Source of the DNA: Rhodopseudomonas sp. AAP120 | GTDB taxonomy: Bacteria; Pseudomonadota; Alphaproteobacteria; Rhizobiales; Xanthobacteraceae | Direction of reading: 5' to 3' | Length of the DNA stretch: 51,397 nt | Assembly: GCF_001295845.1 (NCBI RefSeq) | Contig: NZ_LJIC01000014.1 | Span: forward strand, 1-51,397 | Shown: positions 51,271 through 51,397 of the stretch, in pieces | Layout of the letters: the number at the start of each line of letters is the position of its first letter | Position numbering within the stretch: the first letter of the stretch is position 1 | The notes under the pieces: model-generated | Told to the model about the DNA's origin: nothing | Database searches by the model: none | What the model saw: only the letters and a program-made list of their open reading frames with translations | Made by a program: the position numbers and the translations under genes

Positions 51271-51351
51271 GGGCTTCCGCCGCCGCTGCGCCGGTCCACA
51301 GCCACCGACCTCGTCCTGAGAGCCTGGCCGCAGCGAAATCAGCTGCGTTTT

Positions 51352-51397
51352 CCGTCATTGCGAGCGAAGCGAAGCAATCCAGAGACGCCGAGCACGG
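51352..51397. repeat. Family B repeat, cut by the window end
   Basis: CGTCATTGCGAGCGAAGCGA onward to AGCAATCCAGAGACGC matches the arm at 26498-26531 in inverse orientation. The rest lies beyond the window. Confidence 0.85.

Overview
The window is GC-rich chromosomal DNA from an alphaproteobacterium, most likely a purple phototroph of the Rhodopseudomonas palustris / Bradyrhizobium group. The evidence is a BchO-type alpha/beta hydrolase of bacteriochlorophyll synthesis, the linked ChvI-ChvG-HprK-EIIA-HPr-PckA block typical of Rhizobiales, a dnaKJ region followed by a PmtA-type phospholipid methyltransferase gene, an alphaproteobacterial sigma-32 promoter, and rhizobial-type palindromic intergenic repeats. 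Almost everything is core housekeeping. I saw no rRNA, tRNA, IS element, prophage or CRISPR array.

Layout. 1-6005: minus-strand xthA, a LolA-like carrier, ftsK and an aminotransferase. 6006-6645: an MntA/HepT-type nucleotidyltransferase/HEPN pair. 6826-10704: two tandem glnK-amtB operons, the downstream one with a good sigma-54 promoter. 10936-13480: hemW, rdgB and rph, back to back with hrcA and grpE (13631-15443). 15484-20689: a secreted unknown protein, then dnaK, dnaJ and pmtA. 20811-23990: a flavin reductase, pyrF, a DUF1330 gene, dapB and gpmA. 24168-28101: an AraC-MGMT fusion, a DUF2244 gene, nth and an S10 serine carboxypeptidase. 28528-33103: bchO, a 36-residue small membrane ORF, an EI24/CysZ-like gene and aceK.

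33420-37359 is the one clearly accessory stretch. It holds a phospholipase-D-like protein, an orphan MazE-like antitoxin (DUF3018), a DUF4160-DUF2442 pair, an orphan DUF2283 protein and a low-GC membrane protein that abuts lepA. 37365-40855: lepA and a GT39-type glycosyltransferase. 41053-47843: the carbon/envelope signalling block (ptsH, EIIA-Man, hprK, chvG, chvI), a HugZ-like gene and pckA. 48112-51270: an unknown protein, rpoH, rluD and a small membrane protein.

How the genes work together. Sigma-32 (rpoH) and the dnaK promoter it should read are both present, with hrcA, grpE, dnaK and dnaJ forming the chaperone network. GlnK proteins gate the AmtB ammonium channels under nitrogen control. 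HprK, HPr and EIIA sit with ChvIG and PckA, linking phosphotransfer signalling to gluconeogenesis. Five or more families of palindromic repeats occupy the 3' gene boundaries. One splits chvI from chvG, and another supplies the stop codon of the orphan antitoxin.
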